Assembly (NCBI GenBank): GCA_029942065.1
Contig: JAPYTY010000123.1
Location: 1 to 6,417 of the forward strand
Length of the DNA: 6,417 nt
Source: Acidobacteriota bacterium
GTDB taxonomy: Bacteria > Acidobacteriota > UBA6911 > RPQK01 > JADFOI01
Reading direction: 5' to 3'
The notes under the pieces are model-generated. The model was not told the DNA's origin, did not search any database, and saw nothing but the letters and a program-made list of their open reading frames with translations. Both the position numbers and the translations under genes were made by a program. Positions 4,401-6,417 of the stretch are shown here, one piece after another. The number at the start of each line of letters is the position of its first letter. Within the stretch, counting starts at the first letter, position 1.

Positions 4401-5924
4401 ATGAAGGTTAAAGACAATTTCCCGGTGACGACCGCAGAAGCGGAACTGGAGCAGAGAAATCCCTGGATGATCCTCTTCAGTGTGGCCCTGGGCCTGTTCA
4501 TGGTGGTGATCGATGTCTCCATTTTGAGCATCGCCATGCCGACGCTTTCCCGGACCATGAACGCCTCCCTGGAAGAAATCCAGTGGGCCCTGATTGCCTA
4601 CAGTGTGGCGCTCACCGGGTTGGTCCCGTTTTTTGGAAGAATCAGCGACGTTCTGGGACGCAAGCGGTTGTTCCTGACCGGATTGCTGATCTTTTCCACC
4701 GCCAGCCTGCTGGCCGCTCTTTCCCCGTCCATCTTGTGGCTGATCGGAGCCCGCCTGCTGCAGGCTGTAGGCGGTGCCCTGATTACCAGCAATACCCTGG
4801 CCATCATCACCGATACTTTTCCTGCGGGGAGACGCGGTGTCGCCATGGGCATCCAGGGAATCATCATCAGCGGCGGAGCGGCCCTGGGTCCCACCCTGGG
4901 TGGTTTTCTGGTCACCCACTTTGGGTGGCACTCGGTTTTTCTCATCAATGTGCCGATTGGAATGATCGCAGCCCTGCTGGCGGCCCTGGTTCTGCCTCCC
5001 CTTCAAAGCAACCGCACTCTGGAACCCATTGACTGGATCGGTGCAGCGACTCTCATGGTCGGGATGAGTACCTTGTTGCTGGGTTTGACCAAAGGACCGG
5101 CCTGGGGATGGTCCTCTCCGTATGTGGATCTTCTGATCGCCGCCGGTTTGTTGATACTGGCGATGTTCCTGGTTCATGAAATGCGAACCCGCTTTCCTCT
5201 GGTCGATCTGTCGCTGTTTCGAAATAGGGAATTCGCCGCCGCTCAGATGGCGGGCCTGTTCACGACCCTGTCACTGGCTTCGCTGACCTTTCTGCTGCCT
5301 TTCTTCTGGCAGGGCCTGCGAGGCTATTCAGCGCAAACGGCAGGGCTGTTAATGTTGCCCGTGCCCCTGACCTTGATGGTGATCGCACCCCTGTCCGGAA
5401 AGGTGTCCGACATGTTTGGATCCAGGGGGATCGCGACCAGCGGTCTGTTGGTCGTCATGGCCGGCCTGTTCATGATCTCCAGGGTGACCGAGGCCACTTC
5501 CGTGGAGCAGGTGGTGTTGAGGCTGATGGTTTTTGCGGCGGGCTTCGGAATGTTCATTGCGCCCAACAACAATTCGATCATGTCCTCGGTTCCTGCCGCC
5601 AATCGAGGAGTGGCGGGAGGACTGCTGGGGATGTTTCGTTACCTGGGTCAGACGGCCGGAATCGCCTTTGCAGGGACCATGTTCGCCCTGGTGGTGGCGG
5701 ACAGTGGAGTGGACGGCGTGCACCTGCTGTCTTCGTTGGCCGCCGGCGGATCTTCGGCTCCTGATGCCGCCGCACTCGATCGTTCTCGTGCGGCCTTCAT
5801 GGCCGGCATGAGCGGGGTGGCGCTGACGGCAGTCCTCTTTGCGGGGGTGGCTGCCTGTTTGTCGCTGCTCAGGGGCCCGGGAGGCTCGAGTTCCTCTTCG
5901 ATCACGGGGTCTCCCGACCCTTGA
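4401..5924 (+). CDS. MFS multidrug exporter, DHA2 (EmrB/QacA-type) family
   Basis: The product is a 507-residue inner-membrane proton-coupled drug antiporter with about 14 membrane segments, the usual size for DHA2. TM1 carries D38 in VVIDVSILSIAMPTL. Motif A is G79-R-I-S-D83-V-L-G-R-K-R89. Motif B is R118-L-L-Q-A-V-G-G. Motif C is around 150-168 (ISGGAALGPTLGGF). In the second half, a degenerate motif-A-like loop GKVSDMFGSRG is visible. The ATG at 4401 is chosen because it leaves a normal short cytoplasmic N-terminus before TM1; the frame stays open back to 4281, but that extension overlaps the divergent gene's N-terminus and lacks an RBS. The RBS at 4401 is weak (GGGGCGA). The tail after the last TM is Ser-rich. 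No membrane-fusion partner is adjacent. The hydrolase gene follows 52 bases downstream on the same strand. Substrate cannot be told. Confidence 0.93.
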   Translation: MKVKDNFPVTTAEAELEQRNPWMILFSVALGLFMVVIDVSILSIAMPTLSRTMNASLEEIQWALIAYSVALTGLVPFFGRISDVLGRKRLFLTGLLIFSTASLLAALSPSILWLIGARLLQAVGGALITSNTLAIITDTFPAGRRGVAMGIQGIIISGGAALGPTLGGFLVTHFGWHSVFLINVPIGMIAALLAALVLPPLQSNRTLEPIDWIGAATLMVGMSTLLLGLTKGPAWGWSSPYVDLLIAAGLLILAMFLVHEMRTRFPLVDLSLFRNREFAAAQMAGLFTTLSLASLTFLLPFFWQGLRGYSAQTAGLLMLPVPLTLMVIAPLSGKVSDMFGSRGIATSGLLVVMAGLFMISRVTEATSVEQVVLRLMVFAAGFGMFIAPNNNSIMSSVPAANRGVAGGLLGMFRYLGQTAGIAFAGTMFALVVADSGVDGVHLLSSLAAGGSSAPDAAALDRSRAAFMAGMSGVALTAVLFAGVAACLSLLRGPGGSSSSSITGSPDP

Positions 5925-5976
5925 TTTTCGGTGGGAAAGCATCTTACCCTAGCAGCCAACTGCAAGGAAAAAAGCC

Positions 5977-6417
5977 ATGAGAAAAATATTAGCGGGAATC
6001 GTTTTACTTGTGATTGTCGCTTCGGGCACTACCTGGGTCCTGACCAGCAGCGCCCAGACCAGCGGTCGTGTTGCCCTGGATCCCACCCGGGAGGACCAGT
6101 TGCCGGCGGCCATTATCGGAAATGCCAGGCCGCTCGGGGGCCAGGCCGTGTCCTACTTTTCGGATGATCCGAAAACCCGGGGTTACCTGGCCGTTCCGGA
6201 TGGTCCCGGACTCCCTGGCCGCAGAAGGGTACGTGGCCCTGGCGGCTGACGTCTACTCCGGTCGTACCGGATCCAATCCGCAGGAGAATGTGGCCCTGGT
6301 CCAGGAGACCCTGGCCAAGCCCGAGGTGCTGGTCGCCAATCTGGATGCCGCGGCCGCCTACCTGAGAGCCCGGCCCGATGTTTCAGGCAAGATCGCCGCC
6401 ATGGGATGGTGCTACGG
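5977..6417 (+). pseudogene. Dienelactone hydrolase family gene, internal deletion/frameshift, 3'-truncated by window
   Basis: The ATG at 5977 (AAGGA nine bases upstream) opens a signal peptide or membrane anchor (hydrophobic 5-16, then TTWVLTSSAQ). The mature start follows, reaching KTRGYLAVPDG at about residue 75. The frame then goes out of register and stops at 6249. The family sequence resumes in the +1-shifted frame from about 6200, MVPDSLAAEGYVALAADVYSG, and runs to MGWCYG at the window edge, where C is the family's nucleophile (codon 6410-6412). Missing between them is the family's IHEWWGLN strand-loop, about 20-22 residues, including the conserved Glu near the active site. Missing length should be 2 mod 3. 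The junction CCGGA-TGGTC-CCGGA suggests collapse between short direct repeats, either in the genome or in assembly. If real, the enzyme is dead. Dienelactone-hydrolase-like alpha/beta hydrolases cleave lactones and esters; the substrate is unknown. Confidence 0.75.

Noticed and set aside
3424..4404. 326-codon plus-strand frame opposite the cupredoxin gene
   Set aside because: Antisense shadow; the minus strand carries the copper-ligand motif, lipoprotein signal and RBS.
4260..5177. 305-codon minus-strand frame rich in Q, G, D and H opposite the MFS gene
   Set aside because: This composition is the typical antisense of a hydrophobic membrane protein; the plus strand carries clear MFS motifs.

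Overview
This 6.4 kb window comes from a bacterium with a moderately high G+C genome. Two of the encoded proteins look like lipoproteins, and the intergenic spacers carry short-period micro-repeats of a kind I associate with environmental lineages such as Acidobacteriota and other deep-branching Gram-negatives. Placing it in Acidobacteriota is a guess; the window holds no rRNA or phylogenetic marker.

Layout. From 129 to about 4221 (or 4251) four genes lie on the minus strand; in transcription order they are a cupredoxin-like lipoprotein, a small unrecognised lipoprotein that follows it with no gap, a thioredoxin-family protein, and a DUF3179-family protein. A terminator-like hairpin separates the last two. 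On the plus strand a 14-TM DHA2-type MFS exporter (4401-5924) is divergent from the cupredoxin gene. It is followed by a dienelactone-hydrolase-family gene that runs off the window and is interrupted by an internal deletion and frameshift.

Main result. The DUF3179 gene is one continuous reading frame from 1862 to 129, interrupted only by an in-frame TGA at 1613-1611. The TGA sits exactly where the first cysteine of the family's CxxC motif is expected, giving UENC. Nine bases after it lies a perfect 6-bp stem with a GGG loop, which fits the bacterial SECIS model. UGA is an ordinary stop for other genes here, including the end of this same gene. I conclude that this is very probably a selenoprotein, a Sec (U-x-x-C) form of DUF3179. 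A standard gene caller would split it into an 83-residue and a ~420-residue fragment.

Other points. The DUF3179 region is an internal duplication in which Sec84 lines up with Cys250. Two neighbouring genes seem to need rare start codons (AUA for the thioredoxin-like gene, AUU or an upstream GUG for the cupredoxin gene). A redox theme (Sec/thiol protein, thioredoxin-like protein, copper protein) links the minus-strand genes, but a shared pathway is inference. No selA, selB, selD or tRNA-Sec is present in the window.
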